Position numbers and translations under genes: made by a program
Notes under the pieces: model-generated
Databases searched by the model: none
Told to the model about the DNA's origin: nothing
The model's input: only the letters and a program-made list of their open reading frames with translations
Source: Labrenzia sp. R4_2
GTDB taxonomy: Bacteria; Pseudomonadota; Alphaproteobacteria; Rhizobiales; Stappiaceae
Assembly (NCBI RefSeq): GCF_017743865.1
Contig: NZ_JAGHRJ010000004.1
Coordinates: 372,001 to 436,000, forward strand
Direction: 5' to 3'
Length of the DNA stretch: 64,000 nt
In this document: positions 8,628 through 16,756 of the stretch, piece by piece
Position numbering within the stretch: the first letter of the stretch is position 1
Layout: each line of letters begins with the position of its first letter

Positions 8628-9677
8628 TTAGGTGTAGCGGTAAGGACGTCCAGCTTTCTGCATGTCCTGATTGTACTTCTTGAAGATCTCGACAACTTTC
8701 GCCTTTGTCGGAGACTCTGCAGCGATCTCATCCCAGAAGACCATGGCAGCGGCTTCAACTGTTGCCCACTCTTCATCCGGAATGGATGTCAGTTCCATCT
8801 TGGTGCCGTTGACGCGCAGGTTCGCTTCGCCGCCCCAATACCACCATTGGCGGTAGTAGTGCGATGCATCCATTGCGAGCTGGAGCATCGTTTTCAGGTG
8901 ATCCGGAAGCTCGTTCCAACGTTCCTGGTTGGCAAAGAACGAGCCTGCCCAAGCGCCAGAGATGTTGTTGGTCAGGAAGTAATTGGTCACGTCAGCCCAA
9001 CCGACCGTGTAGTCTTCGGTGATGCCGGACCAGGCAATACCGTCGAGCTCTCCGGTCTGAACCGCAACTTCAATATCTTCCCAAGGCAGGGTCACCGGAA
9101 CAACGCCGAACTGTGCCATAAAGCGGCCGGCCGTCGGGAACGTGAAGACACGCTTGCCTTTCAGATCCTCCAGCGAGCGGATCGGATCTTTGGTGGCAAA
9201 GTGACACGGATCCCAAGCACCAGCAGAGATGTGCTTGACGCCAACCTTGGCGTATTCTTCTTCCCAGATCTCTTTCAGGCCGTACTGATTGAAGAGCACC
9301 GGCACATCCAGGGAATACCGGGACGCAAACGGGAAGTAACCGCCGAAGACAGTGACTTCGGTCGGAGATGCCATGGAGTCATCGTCAGACTGCACCGCAT
9401 CGATTGTTCCCTGTTGCATGGCACGGAAGAGCTCGCCTGTTGGGACCAGCTGATCAGCGGTGTAGAGTTCGATCTCCATTTCACCATTTGCTGCCTTGTT
9501 GAAGGCATCGATGTGCGGCTTGATCACATGCTCGGCCAGCGCCGGGCCTGCATAGGTCTGAAGGCGCCACTTGATCGGCGTCTGGCCGTGAACGGCCGGT
9601 GCGGCGAGCGTTACGGCACCTGCAGCTGCAACGGTACCTGTCCCGGCTTTTTTGAGAAAATCACGTCTGTTCGTCAT
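8628..9677 (-). CDS. dctP: TRAP transporter substrate-binding protein, DctP type
   Basis: Periplasmic binding protein that captures an organic acid or related solute for the TRAP permease. The N-terminus has a twin-arginine-type signal (NRRDFLKKAG followed by an Ala-rich hydrophobic stretch ending at AVHG). The body shows DctP features such as the RVFTFPTAGRFM and ELDGIAWSG regions. I chose the ATG at 9677, which has AGGGGA upstream, rather than an ATG 60 bases earlier that lacks a site and would bury the twin-Arg signal. Mature length is normal. It lies last in the TRAP operon, 119 bases after dctM. The ligand cannot be read from the sequence. Confidence 0.92.
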   Translation of the reverse strand: MTNRRDFLKKAGTGTVAAAGAVTLAAPAVHGQTPIKWRLQTYAGPALAEHVIKPHIDAFNKAANGEMEIELYTADQLVPTGELFRAMQQGTIDAVQSDDDSMASPTEVTVFGGYFPFASRYSLDVPVLFNQYGLKEIWEEEYAKVGVKHISAGAWDPCHFATKDPIRSLEDLKGKRVFTFPTAGRFMAQFGVVPVTLPWEDIEVAVQTGELDGIAWSGITEDYTVGWADVTNYFLTNNISGAWAGSFFANQERWNELPDHLKTMLQLAMDASHYYRQWWYWGGEANLRVNGTKMELTSIPDEEWATVEAAAMVFWDEIAAESPTKAKVVEIFKKYNQDMQKAGRPYRYT

Positions 9678-9796
9678 TACTGTTCCCCTAATTTTCGGTT
9701 CCAAGGTCAAGCGGTCCGTCCGTTTGCCGGATCTCATTTAACCGCACATTCAAATCCGTTTCCTCCGGATATATTGTTTTTGTCCCGCTCCGCGCG

Positions 9797-11137
9797 TCAT
9801 CGGCTGTAAACCAATTCAGGCAGCCAAAGAGCGATTTGCGGGAAAGCCATGACAAGAGCCAGCGCAAGAGCCATCACCAGGACAAACGGCGTAATCGAGC
9901 CGTAAATATCCCGCATGGTGATGTCCTTTGGCGCCATTGCCCGCATCAGGAAGAGGTTGTAGCCAAACGGTGGCGTCATGTAGGCGATCTGTGTCGTGAT
10001 TGTGTAAAGCACTCCGTACCAGATCAGCACTTGCCCGACCGGCATGCCCAGATCCAGCGTTGCCACCAGAGGCACATAAAGCGGCGCCACGATCACCAGC
10101 ATAGCCGTGTCGTCCAGAAACGTTCCCATGACAAGGAACGACAGCTGCATCAGGATCAGGATCATCCAGGGAGACAAACCAAGCTGTTCGGTGAAGAGGT
10201 TTTCGATCGCTTTGACTGCGCCGAGCCCGTCAAAAACGGCACCAAAGCCGAGAGCCGCCAAAATGATCCACATGAACATGCATGAAATGCCGAGCGTGTT
10301 CCGCAGGCAAAGGATCAGGATGTCCATGGTCATGCGGCGTTTTATGATCGATGCAAGCAAGGCTGCCAGAGCCCCGATCGCAGAGCTTTCGACAAGGCTG
10401 GTCCAGCCGTTGACGAACGGCACCATCATCACCGCGAAAATGATCAGCGGAAGCAGTCCGGCAAGCAGAAGCCGATACTTTTCTTCCTTGGAGGCTTCCC
10501 GCTCTTCTATCGTGAGCGCCGGGCCTAGGTTTGGCTGAAGCTTACAGCGGACTGCGATGTAGACGATGAACATGGCCGCCATCATCAGGCCCGGGATGAT
10601 ACCGGCAAGCCAGAGCTGTCCGACAGGTGCCCGCGCGATCATCGCATAAAGCACGAGGACAACGGAGGGCGGCACCAGAATGCCCAAAGATGACCCTGCC
10701 TGAATCACCCCCGTGACCATGCGTTTGTCGTATCCGCGTTTCAGGAGTTCCGGCAGCGCAATGGTCGCCCCAATCGCCATGCCCGCAACCGACAGGCCGT
10801 TCATGGCTGAAATCAGAACCATGAGCAGGATCGTCCCGATGGCAAGGCCACCATTGAGCGGGCCCATCCAGACATGGAACATCTTGTAAAGATCATCGGC
10901 GATCTTGGTTTCGGACAGAACGTAGCCCATGAAAATGAACATCGGCAGCGTAAGCAGCGGATACCATTTCATGAGCTTCATCGCCGCAGAAAACGGAATA
11001 TCCTGTCCGCCGATGCCCCACAGGCTAATGGCTGCAATGGCTGCAATACCACCGATGGCTCCAAACACCCGCTGCCCGGTGAGCAGCATGAGCATCATCG
11101 AGGAGAACATCAAAAGGGCGATCATCTCGTAAGACAT
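9797..11137 (-). CDS. dctM: TRAP transporter large permease, DctM type
   Basis: Inner-membrane ion-coupled permease subunit with about 12-13 hydrophobic segments, 446 residues. It begins with the family's typical membrane-embedded N-terminus and contains conserved glycine/proline segments such as AGSSLGILVPPSVVLVLYA and FLDDTAMLVIVAPLYVPL. The start overlaps the dctQ stop by one base (TGATG), so translation is likely coupled. It forms the transport channel with DctQ and takes solute from DctP. Confidence 0.95.
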   Translation of the reverse strand: MSYEMIALLMFSSMMLMLLTGQRVFGAIGGIAAIAAISLWGIGGQDIPFSAAMKLMKWYPLLTLPMFIFMGYVLSETKIADDLYKMFHVWMGPLNGGLAIGTILLMVLISAMNGLSVAGMAIGATIALPELLKRGYDKRMVTGVIQAGSSLGILVPPSVVLVLYAMIARAPVGQLWLAGIIPGLMMAAMFIVYIAVRCKLQPNLGPALTIEEREASKEEKYRLLLAGLLPLIIFAVMMVPFVNGWTSLVESSAIGALAALLASIIKRRMTMDILILCLRNTLGISCMFMWIILAALGFGAVFDGLGAVKAIENLFTEQLGLSPWMILILMQLSFLVMGTFLDDTAMLVIVAPLYVPLVATLDLGMPVGQVLIWYGVLYTITTQIAYMTPPFGYNLFLMRAMAPKDITMRDIYGSITPFVLVMALALALVMAFPQIALWLPELVYSR

Positions 11138-11733
11138 CAGATGGTCTCTCCCCGGATGGTCGCAATATCCTTGATCAGCTCAGAAATGGTCTGCAAAAGC
11201 ATCAGGAAAAAGCCGATACACATGGTCACCTTGATTGGCCAAAGAACCGGCCGCCACGCCGTCGGACTGCGCTCGATGTAACCCATGACCTCTCCGGCGG
11301 CAGCAGGCCCGCCTGTCAAGAAGGCGACGATCAGCTCCCAGTAAAACTCCGGAAACTCCCGGCCGAAATAACCGAGGGAATAGGCTGTAGACCCAAGCGC
11401 CCCATAAAGGAGAACACCAAGATAGAAGATCAGAAGAAGCACGGTGAAGGCATCGAACCATGCCTTCTTTTTGATACTCCACTCCGCATAAAACAGGTCC
11501 ATCCGGACATTCGACCCAAGCTGAACAGAATAGGGTCCGCCCAGAACGTAGTAGGCGACCATTGCAAACTGGGCCACTTCCAGGGTCCAAAGCGACGGAT
11601 TGAAAAACGTCTTGGAGATCGAGGACCATAACAATATCCCCGCCATGACAAAGACACCCCACATGATAACTTTGCCCAGACCGCGATTGAAACCGTCAAC
11701 CGCGTGAACATACCAATGGGCGATCCTAGGCAT
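11137..11733 (-). CDS. dctQ: TRAP transporter small permease, DctQ type
   Basis: Small membrane subunit of the TRAP transporter, 198 residues, with four main hydrophobic segments and the pattern WTLEVAQFAMVAYYVLGG typical of DctQ. I chose the ATG at 11733, nine bases after AAGGAGG; a TTG at 11742 would follow that site with no spacer. The ATG overlaps the end of the amidohydrolase gene by eight bases, which ties uptake and hydrolysis into one transcription unit. Confidence 0.92.
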   Translation of the reverse strand: MPRIAHWYVHAVDGFNRGLGKVIMWGVFVMAGILLWSSISKTFFNPSLWTLEVAQFAMVAYYVLGGPYSVQLGSNVRMDLFYAEWSIKKKAWFDAFTVLLLIFYLGVLLYGALGSTAYSLGYFGREFPEFYWELIVAFLTGGPAAAGEVMGYIERSPTAWRPVLWPIKVTMCIGFFLMLLQTISELIKDIATIRGETI

Positions 11734-12520
11734 GATCGGCAACCTCCTTCCGCAAGACCGTTTTGGCAGCGGATTTCAACAAAGGTCCCAAGATGTCCGC
11801 CCAGTGCAACTCCTCATTTGGCGTGCGCACTTCGTCGTTCCGGATTTCGATCATCAGGCACGGCAGCGACTTGTCTTCACCATGCCGCCTGACGGTGTAA
11901 TAGACCCCATCTGAGGGGGCATAAGGCTCATTGTCGCCAACGGTCAGATCGCCACGTGCCTTCAACCCCGCCAACACAGGATTGGCGAGGCGGCGGTCGT
12001 TTTCGGAAATCAAACCGATTTCCCAGGGCCGAGTTTTGCCTTTGTAGACCGGCGTATAGGTGTGGATGGACACCACTGCAGATGGCAGCCCCTTGTCCGC
12101 TCGAAGCGCAAGCACTTTGTCAATCGCATCGTGAAAGGGGCGATGAACCAGATTGATCCGGAATGTCCGCTCTTCATCGGATAAATTCTTGTTTCCGGAG
12201 ATCTCTGTCAGCTCACTCAAGCACGGCGTCAGATCTTCGCGTGTCTCTTCGCGATTGCAGTCGATGACCAGACGGGAAACCGTCGTATAAACCAAGGGCG
12301 CATCAAGCGCCTTCGATAGTGCCATGGCGACACCGAGCGCACCCGGATCCCATGAAATGTGCGCGGATTTCTCTTCATCCGACACACCAAGGCACTGATC
12401 ATAGGGAGCAGGAAAATGATTCGAGGCGTGATCACACAAAAGGACCAGCTCCCCGGCACCTTCTGCATTTACAACCTCTACAGCACGGGACATTCCGCCG
12501 TTTTGGTGGTTTGATCCCAT
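11726..12520 (-). CDS. N-formylglutamate amidohydrolase family protein
   Basis: Predicted metal-dependent amidohydrolase of 264 residues. Family landmarks are LLCDHASNHFPAPY near the N-terminus, SWDPGALGVAMAL, SRLVIDCNRE and SIHTYTPVYKG. Classical members release glutamate from N-formylglutamate in histidine breakdown, but no hut gene is nearby. Here it is the first gene of the TRAP operon and is divergent from an RpiR regulator, close to a gamma-glutamyl ligase and two dehydrogenases. It could therefore hydrolyse a gamma-glutamyl or other N-acyl amide; this is inference. Confidence 0.85.
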   Translation of the reverse strand: MGSNHQNGGMSRAVEVVNAEGAGELVLLCDHASNHFPAPYDQCLGVSDEEKSAHISWDPGALGVAMALSKALDAPLVYTTVSRLVIDCNREETREDLTPCLSELTEISGNKNLSDEERTFRINLVHRPFHDAIDKVLALRADKGLPSAVVSIHTYTPVYKGKTRPWEIGLISENDRRLANPVLAGLKARGDLTVGDNEPYAPSDGVYYTVRRHGEDKSLPCLMIEIRNDEVRTPNEELHWADILGPLLKSAAKTVLRKEVADHA

Positions 12521-12550
12521 TCATCCCCCCGGAAAAGCGCCCGCTTATTT

Positions 12551-12606
12551 CTGTAATGTTTGTTACAGTATTGCCGACAAATTCAAACTCTGTAATATCT
12601 GATACA
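12551..12606. promoter_or_regulatory. Two related operator-like boxes between amidohydrolase and rpiR genes
   Basis: Two 16-base boxes, TGTAATGTTTGTTACA (12552-12567) and TGTAATATCTGATACA (12591-12606), agree at 13 of 16 positions and start 39 bases apart. The first is the core of a perfect inverted repeat, CTGTAA/TTACAG with a 6-base centre. They lie in the divergent control region and are the natural binding sites for the adjacent RpiR regulator. Binding is inferred. Confidence 0.6.
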
Positions 12607-12665
12607 CGAAATGCGGTTCTGTCAAACAGTTTTGATAGCTCCGCCAAAAATTGAGGCAGCAGCCC

Positions 12666-13535
12666 ATGGAACGCCCACTTTTGGACGACATACGTGATCG
12701 GCTCGACGAGTTTACCGCGACCGAAAAGAAGGCGGCGCATGCCCTGATGGCAAATTATCCGGTGCAGGGATTGGGGACTGTTGCAGAGTTTGCAAAAGCC
12801 GCCGGGGTGAGCGCTCCGACCATTCTCAGGTTTGTGGCCCGGCTGGGGTTTCCAGGCTTCGCGGAATTCCAGAAAAAGCTCCGCAGCGAACTTGCCAGTC
12901 AGCTGAACTCCCCGCTCGCACGCAGCGCCAGTCTTGCAAAGGATACAACGGGCGACCCGCATGTCGGGCAACTGATCGAGAACATCCGTGAGACATTCGA
13001 CCATCTGCCAAAAGGCGAGCTTGACGGTCTTGTCAAATTATTGGCCGACGACCGCAAGACCGTTCACCTGATAGGCGGGCGGTTCACTGATGGCCTTGCA
13101 AGGTACATGGCAGCGCACTTGCGTATCGTGCGGCCGAACGTCGTTCATGTGGCCGGGCAGCACGGGAACTGGCTCGACCAGTTGCTTGGGATTGGCCAAA
13201 AAGATGTTGTGCTGGTCTTCGACATCCGCCGGTACCAGGCAGAGATCATTCAATTTGCAGAAGCTGCGGCCAAACAAGGGGCGACCGTTGCGCTGGTCAC
13301 AGACAGCTGGATGTCCCCTATTGGCCGAATAGCTTCCTACGTGCTGCCGGCTCGTGTCGCAGTTCCCTCGCCCTGGGATTCATCCCTGGCGCTGATGGCT
13401 ATTGCCGAAGTGTTGATTGCCGGGGTGACGCGGGAAAATCAGAACAAAGCAGAAGAGCGGATGCGTGCCCTTGAGGCACTTCGCAACTCCCATGACCCTG
13501 CGACTGAGAGCAGGACCGATTCACCGGACATCTAA
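12666..13535 (+). CDS. MurR/RpiR-family transcriptional regulator
   Basis: Transcription factor with an N-terminal RpiR helix-turn-helix (residues about 1-80, including FAKAAGVSAPTILRFVARLG) and a C-terminal SIS domain (about 110-260) that normally senses a sugar phosphate or related effector. Length is 289 residues from the ATG at 12666, which follows GAGG by nine bases; a TTG at 12651 is less likely. It is divergent from the amidohydrolase/TRAP operon and probably controls it through the boxes at 12551-12606. Its 3' end overlaps the convergent hoxW gene by 15 bases. Confidence 0.93.
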   Translation: MERPLLDDIRDRLDEFTATEKKAAHALMANYPVQGLGTVAEFAKAAGVSAPTILRFVARLGFPGFAEFQKKLRSELASQLNSPLARSASLAKDTTGDPHVGQLIENIRETFDHLPKGELDGLVKLLADDRKTVHLIGGRFTDGLARYMAAHLRIVRPNVVHVAGQHGNWLDQLLGIGQKDVVLVFDIRRYQAEIIQFAEAAAKQGATVALVTDSWMSPIGRIASYVLPARVAVPSPWDSSLALMAIAEVLIAGVTRENQNKAEERMRALEALRNSHDPATESRTDSPDI

Positions 13536-13979
13536 AGCCTTAGGGGCAGACAGCTTTCCGGCCCAATCCAGGAAAAATGCCTGTGCCTTCGTGAGGTTGG
13601 CGGCAGCCTCATCTGAAAGGCCTTCCTTCACCTCACCATATTCGACACCGGTTATCCCAAGTACAAAGGCGGTCGGCGCCGCGCCATAAAGGGTTTCGCA
13701 CAAGGACAGGACAGTTTCAGGAACCAGACTGTGGCTGCCCAGAACTTCCGGCGCACCAGGTTTGATCTCGCGGAACGAAAAGGGCTCCGAGCTCCCAATC
13801 TCTGCGTCTGCAAACACGACAAGCTCATGTCCAGAGACATCAAAGGCGTGCTCTGCCACGAGCTGGTAATCGGTATCGATCGTCCAGGACGTCAGGTCAC
13901 GCGCTGCCATGCTTTCAGAAAACGCAGGCCCAAGCCCATCGTCTCCCCGACCCGGATTGCCGTACCCAATCAACAACAT
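13521..13979 (-). CDS. hoxW: Hydrogenase maturation protease
   Basis: Endopeptidase that trims the C-terminus of the [NiFe] large subunit after nickel insertion. The 152-residue protein starts with the family signature MLLIGYGNPGRGDDGLGP and has the Ni-sensing acidic/His positions (Glu/Asp in the DDGLG and VVFADAEIG regions, His in LGSHSLVPE). Start chosen at 13979; the GAGGG ribosome site overlaps the hoxH stop. A longer frame runs back into hoxH and is rejected. It is the last gene of the hox operon and overlaps the convergent rpiR tail by 15 bases. Confidence 0.9.
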   Translation of the reverse strand: MLLIGYGNPGRGDDGLGPAFSESMAARDLTSWTIDTDYQLVAEHAFDVSGHELVVFADAEIGSSEPFSFREIKPGAPEVLGSHSLVPETVLSLCETLYGAAPTAFVLGITGVEYGEVKEGLSDEAAANLTKAQAFFLDWAGKLSAPKALDVR

Positions 13980-13989
13980 CCCAGCGCCC

Positions 13990-15432
13990 TCATACCGACT
14001 GCGCCTTGCTATCGACCAACTCCCCATCCGCGTTGAAAAGCTCCACCTGCAATGGCATCTGGCCCAGCGCATGGGTGGCACAGGAGAGGCATGGATCATA
14101 AGCCCGGATCGCAACTTCGACATGGTTGAGCATGCCCTCTGAGATCTGGTCATGACCACTTAAGTGTTTGACGGCGACATCCTTGACCGCCCTATTCATG
14201 CCCTCGTTGTTGTGTGTCGTTGACACGATCAGATTGCAGTAGGTGACCTGATCGTTTTCATCGACTTGATAATGATGAATGAGGTTTCCGCGCGGCGCTT
14301 CGATGACGCCAATCCCCTCGCCGCGCCGGTCCCCGGTCACAACCAAATCGTCTCCTTGTAGGTCTGGGTCGTTGAGCAGTTCGCGGATCTTCTCAACGCA
14401 ATGCACGACCTCGATCATCCGGGCCCAGTGATTTGCGAGCGTCGAATTGTTTGGGCGGCCATCCGTGACGGTTTTAAGCTCGTCCAGTGCCGCGTTGGCA
14501 ATTGGCGTATCTATGAAGCTCGCCGTATTCATACGCGCCAGCGGCCCAACCCGGTACCAACCAACATCTGGTCCAAGCTCCTTGATGAAGGGAAACTTCA
14601 TATAGGACCAGGACCGCACATCCTCGATCAGACGCTCATGATACTGCGTATAGGGCAGTTGATCGAAGATCTCGTCCCCGGTCGAATTCAATGCGCGGAG
14701 GTTGCCATGGTAGAGATCAAGCGCACCATCTCCCTCTCGTACGAGAGACATGTAGTTCGACGGAAATGATCCGAACTCGGCAACCAAATCCTCATGTTCA
14801 AGCGTGTAGTCTCTGGCAAGCTTGACCGCGTCCTGTGCCCATTCGAGCATCTCATCAATCGTGCTCAGAAAATGATCGCGTCTTTCGATCGGAAGATTGC
14901 GGTTGATGCCCCCAGGGATAGCGCCGGTTCCATGGATCTTCTTGCCCGCCGTCGCCTCGATGATCTCCTGACCGTATTTGCGCATCAGGACGGCGCGTTT
15001 GCCGAGCTCTGGCTGTTCCTTGATCACTTCGAAGATGTTGCGTTTCTCGGCAGGAGCCCCAAACCCGAACAACAGGTCTGGCGCTGCCAAATGGAAGAAA
15101 TGCAGGACGTGGCTCTGCATGACCTGCCCGTAGTGCATCAACCGCCGCATTTTCTCAGCGGTCGGCGTCAACTGATCGACGCCCACGATCATGTCCATGG
15201 CCTTGGCGGCTGCCAGATGATGGCTGACCGGGCAAATACCGCACAGGCGCTGCACGATGACTGGGACTTCCCACATGAGGCGCCCACGAATGAACCGTTC
15301 GAAACCACGGAATTCGACAATATGCAGCCTGGCCTCATCCACTTCGTTTTCCGAATTGAGGTGAATTGTAACCTTCCCATGCCCTTCGACACGGGTGACC
15401 GGTGAGATTTCAATCAGTCTGGGTTCGCCCAT
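13990..15432 (-). CDS. hoxH: NAD-reducing [NiFe] hydrogenase large subunit
   Basis: Catalytic subunit of a cytoplasmic bidirectional hydrogenase (group 3d). Both nickel-binding cysteine pairs are visible: RLCGICPVSHH (Cys 64 and 67) and DPCLSCATH (Cys 448 and 451). The maturation protease should cut after His454 and remove 26 residues beginning ALGQMPL. Length is 480 residues, normal for HoxH. It follows hoxY by 14 bases, and the dedicated protease gene follows 10 bases downstream. No hyp genes for cofactor assembly are in the window. Confidence 0.97.
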   Translation of the reverse strand: MGEPRLIEISPVTRVEGHGKVTIHLNSENEVDEARLHIVEFRGFERFIRGRLMWEVPVIVQRLCGICPVSHHLAAAKAMDMIVGVDQLTPTAEKMRRLMHYGQVMQSHVLHFFHLAAPDLLFGFGAPAEKRNIFEVIKEQPELGKRAVLMRKYGQEIIEATAGKKIHGTGAIPGGINRNLPIERRDHFLSTIDEMLEWAQDAVKLARDYTLEHEDLVAEFGSFPSNYMSLVREGDGALDLYHGNLRALNSTGDEIFDQLPYTQYHERLIEDVRSWSYMKFPFIKELGPDVGWYRVGPLARMNTASFIDTPIANAALDELKTVTDGRPNNSTLANHWARMIEVVHCVEKIRELLNDPDLQGDDLVVTGDRRGEGIGVIEAPRGNLIHHYQVDENDQVTYCNLIVSTTHNNEGMNRAVKDVAVKHLSGHDQISEGMLNHVEVAIRAYDPCLSCATHALGQMPLQVELFNADGELVDSKAQSV

Positions 15433-15446
15433 AAACTCGCTCCCGA

Positions 15447-16031
15447 TCAGTCGAACTTGATCATTTCACGTTCAAAGCCCCGAAATTTCCCGGTAAGCAG
15501 CTTTGAGAGCGTGTCAAAGATAATGTCACCTTCCGGCGCGCAGCCGGGAATCTGATAGTCGATCTCCACCACCTGCGCACATGGATACACCTCATCGAGC
15601 AGCAGCGGCAAAGCCGGATCATTGGGCACATTGTGGGTCGTGTTTCGGATATAGCGGCCGGTGATGTAGGCCTCGTCCAGGCATTCGCGTAAGGGCTCGT
15701 CGGAGTGCATGATTGCGTTACGCATGGCTGGAAGTCCGCCCATGATCGCGCACTGGCCTAGCGCAATCAGCACATCGCAGTTGCGCCGAAAATCCTGCAG
15801 GACATGAACGTTTTCCTCGTTGCAGCAACCGCCTTCGATGATGCCTATGTCGCAGCGCTTGGTGAAACGCTTCTTGTCGGTCAAGGGAGACCGGTCGACC
15901 TCGACAAGCTTCATCAGATCAATCAGGCGCTCATCGACATCGAGGATTGCCATGTGACAGCCGAAACAACCGGCCAGTGAAGCTGTCGCGATCCGGGCCT
16001 TGGGAAGCTCGGCCTGAGATCTCGCACTCAT
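15447..16031 (-). CDS. hoxY: NAD-reducing hydrogenase small subunit
   Basis: Small subunit holding the proximal [4Fe-4S] cluster next to the nickel site. The cysteines appear in AGCFGCHM, EGGCCNEEN, GQCAIMGGLP and PGCAPEG. Its 194 residues match the short HoxY type with no export signal, which places the enzyme in the cytoplasm. The start overlaps the hoxU stop by four bases. Confidence 0.95.
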   Translation of the reverse strand: MSARSQAELPKARIATASLAGCFGCHMAILDVDERLIDLMKLVEVDRSPLTDKKRFTKRCDIGIIEGGCCNEENVHVLQDFRRNCDVLIALGQCAIMGGLPAMRNAIMHSDEPLRECLDEAYITGRYIRNTTHNVPNDPALPLLLDEVYPCAQVVEIDYQIPGCAPEGDIIFDTLSKLLTGKFRGFEREMIKFD

Positions 16032-16756
16032 TTGCGCTTCTCCTCAATGTCGTGACCGATCAGCCCTTTGTCGAACTCCCGCTCGCCAATCGGAGTTACA
16101 AAACCGACCCGTTTGCGGATGATGCAGCCGACCGGACAGACTTCCGCCGAGATTGCATTGTCGGTTACAGCTGCATCTGTGTCGGCAAGGTTCTCGCCGT
16201 TCACAGCGACACGCCGGTGAATTCCCCGGCCGACATAACCAAAGACGCCTTTGCCATCGACATCCTGAGACGCCCGGATGCACCGTCCGCAACTGATGCA
16301 GCGGTTGGTGTCGAGCGCAATGTCAGGGTGAGAAGCATCGAGAGCCCGGCAAGGTTCCAGATACGGAAATTTTGTCGCCTCGGTCATGTCGAGCCGGTAA
16401 GCCATTGCCTGAAGCTCGCAATTGCCGCTTGCCTCACAGATCGGGCACAAGTGATTGCCCTCGTGAAACAACATTTCCACGAGATCACGGCGCATCTTGT
16501 TGAGATGTGGCGTTTCGTTTTCGACCGCCTGGCCTGGAGCAGCAGGCTGGGTGCAGGCGGATACGCTCCGGCCGCCTGCTTTCACGGTACAAACCCGACA
16601 GCTGCCCTGGTGGCGCAGCCCTTCATGATCGCACAAACGAGGGATGTAGACACCGGCCTCATCGGCAGCTTCCATGATGGTTTGCCCGGCATAGGCCGTG
16701 ACCTCGACACCATCGATCGTGAAACTGAACCCGGTTTCCTTCTTTGTGCCGCTCAT
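16028..16756 (-). CDS. hoxU: Hydrogenase diaphorase small subunit
   Basis: Iron-sulfur subunit related to the N-terminal part of NuoG. An N-terminal plant-type [2Fe-2S] motif (RLCDHEGLRHQGSCRVC with a later ACTQ Cys) is followed by a His/Cys cluster site (FHEGNHLCPICEASGNCEL) and a ferredoxin-type site (NRCISCGRC with EVCPVGC). It passes electrons between HoxF and HoxY. Length 242 is normal. It overlaps hoxF and hoxY by four bases each, so the four subunits are translationally linked. Confidence 0.95.
   Translation of the reverse strand: MSGTKKETGFSFTIDGVEVTAYAGQTIMEAADEAGVYIPRLCDHEGLRHQGSCRVCTVKAGGRSVSACTQPAAPGQAVENETPHLNKMRRDLVEMLFHEGNHLCPICEASGNCELQAMAYRLDMTEATKFPYLEPCRALDASHPDIALDTNRCISCGRCIRASQDVDGKGVFGYVGRGIHRRVAVNGENLADTDAAVTDNAISAEVCPVGCIIRKRVGFVTPIGEREFDKGLIGHDIEEKRK

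Noticed and set aside
8382..9809. Long plus-strand open frame opposite dctP and the ligase gene
   Set aside because: Antisense to well-recognised genes and crosses the TRAP terminator; no ribosome site and no family match.
11726..12520. Assignment of the amidohydrolase to histidine degradation (HutG)
   Set aside because: No hutH, hutU, hutI or hutF gene is nearby; the context is TRAP, ligase and dehydrogenase genes.
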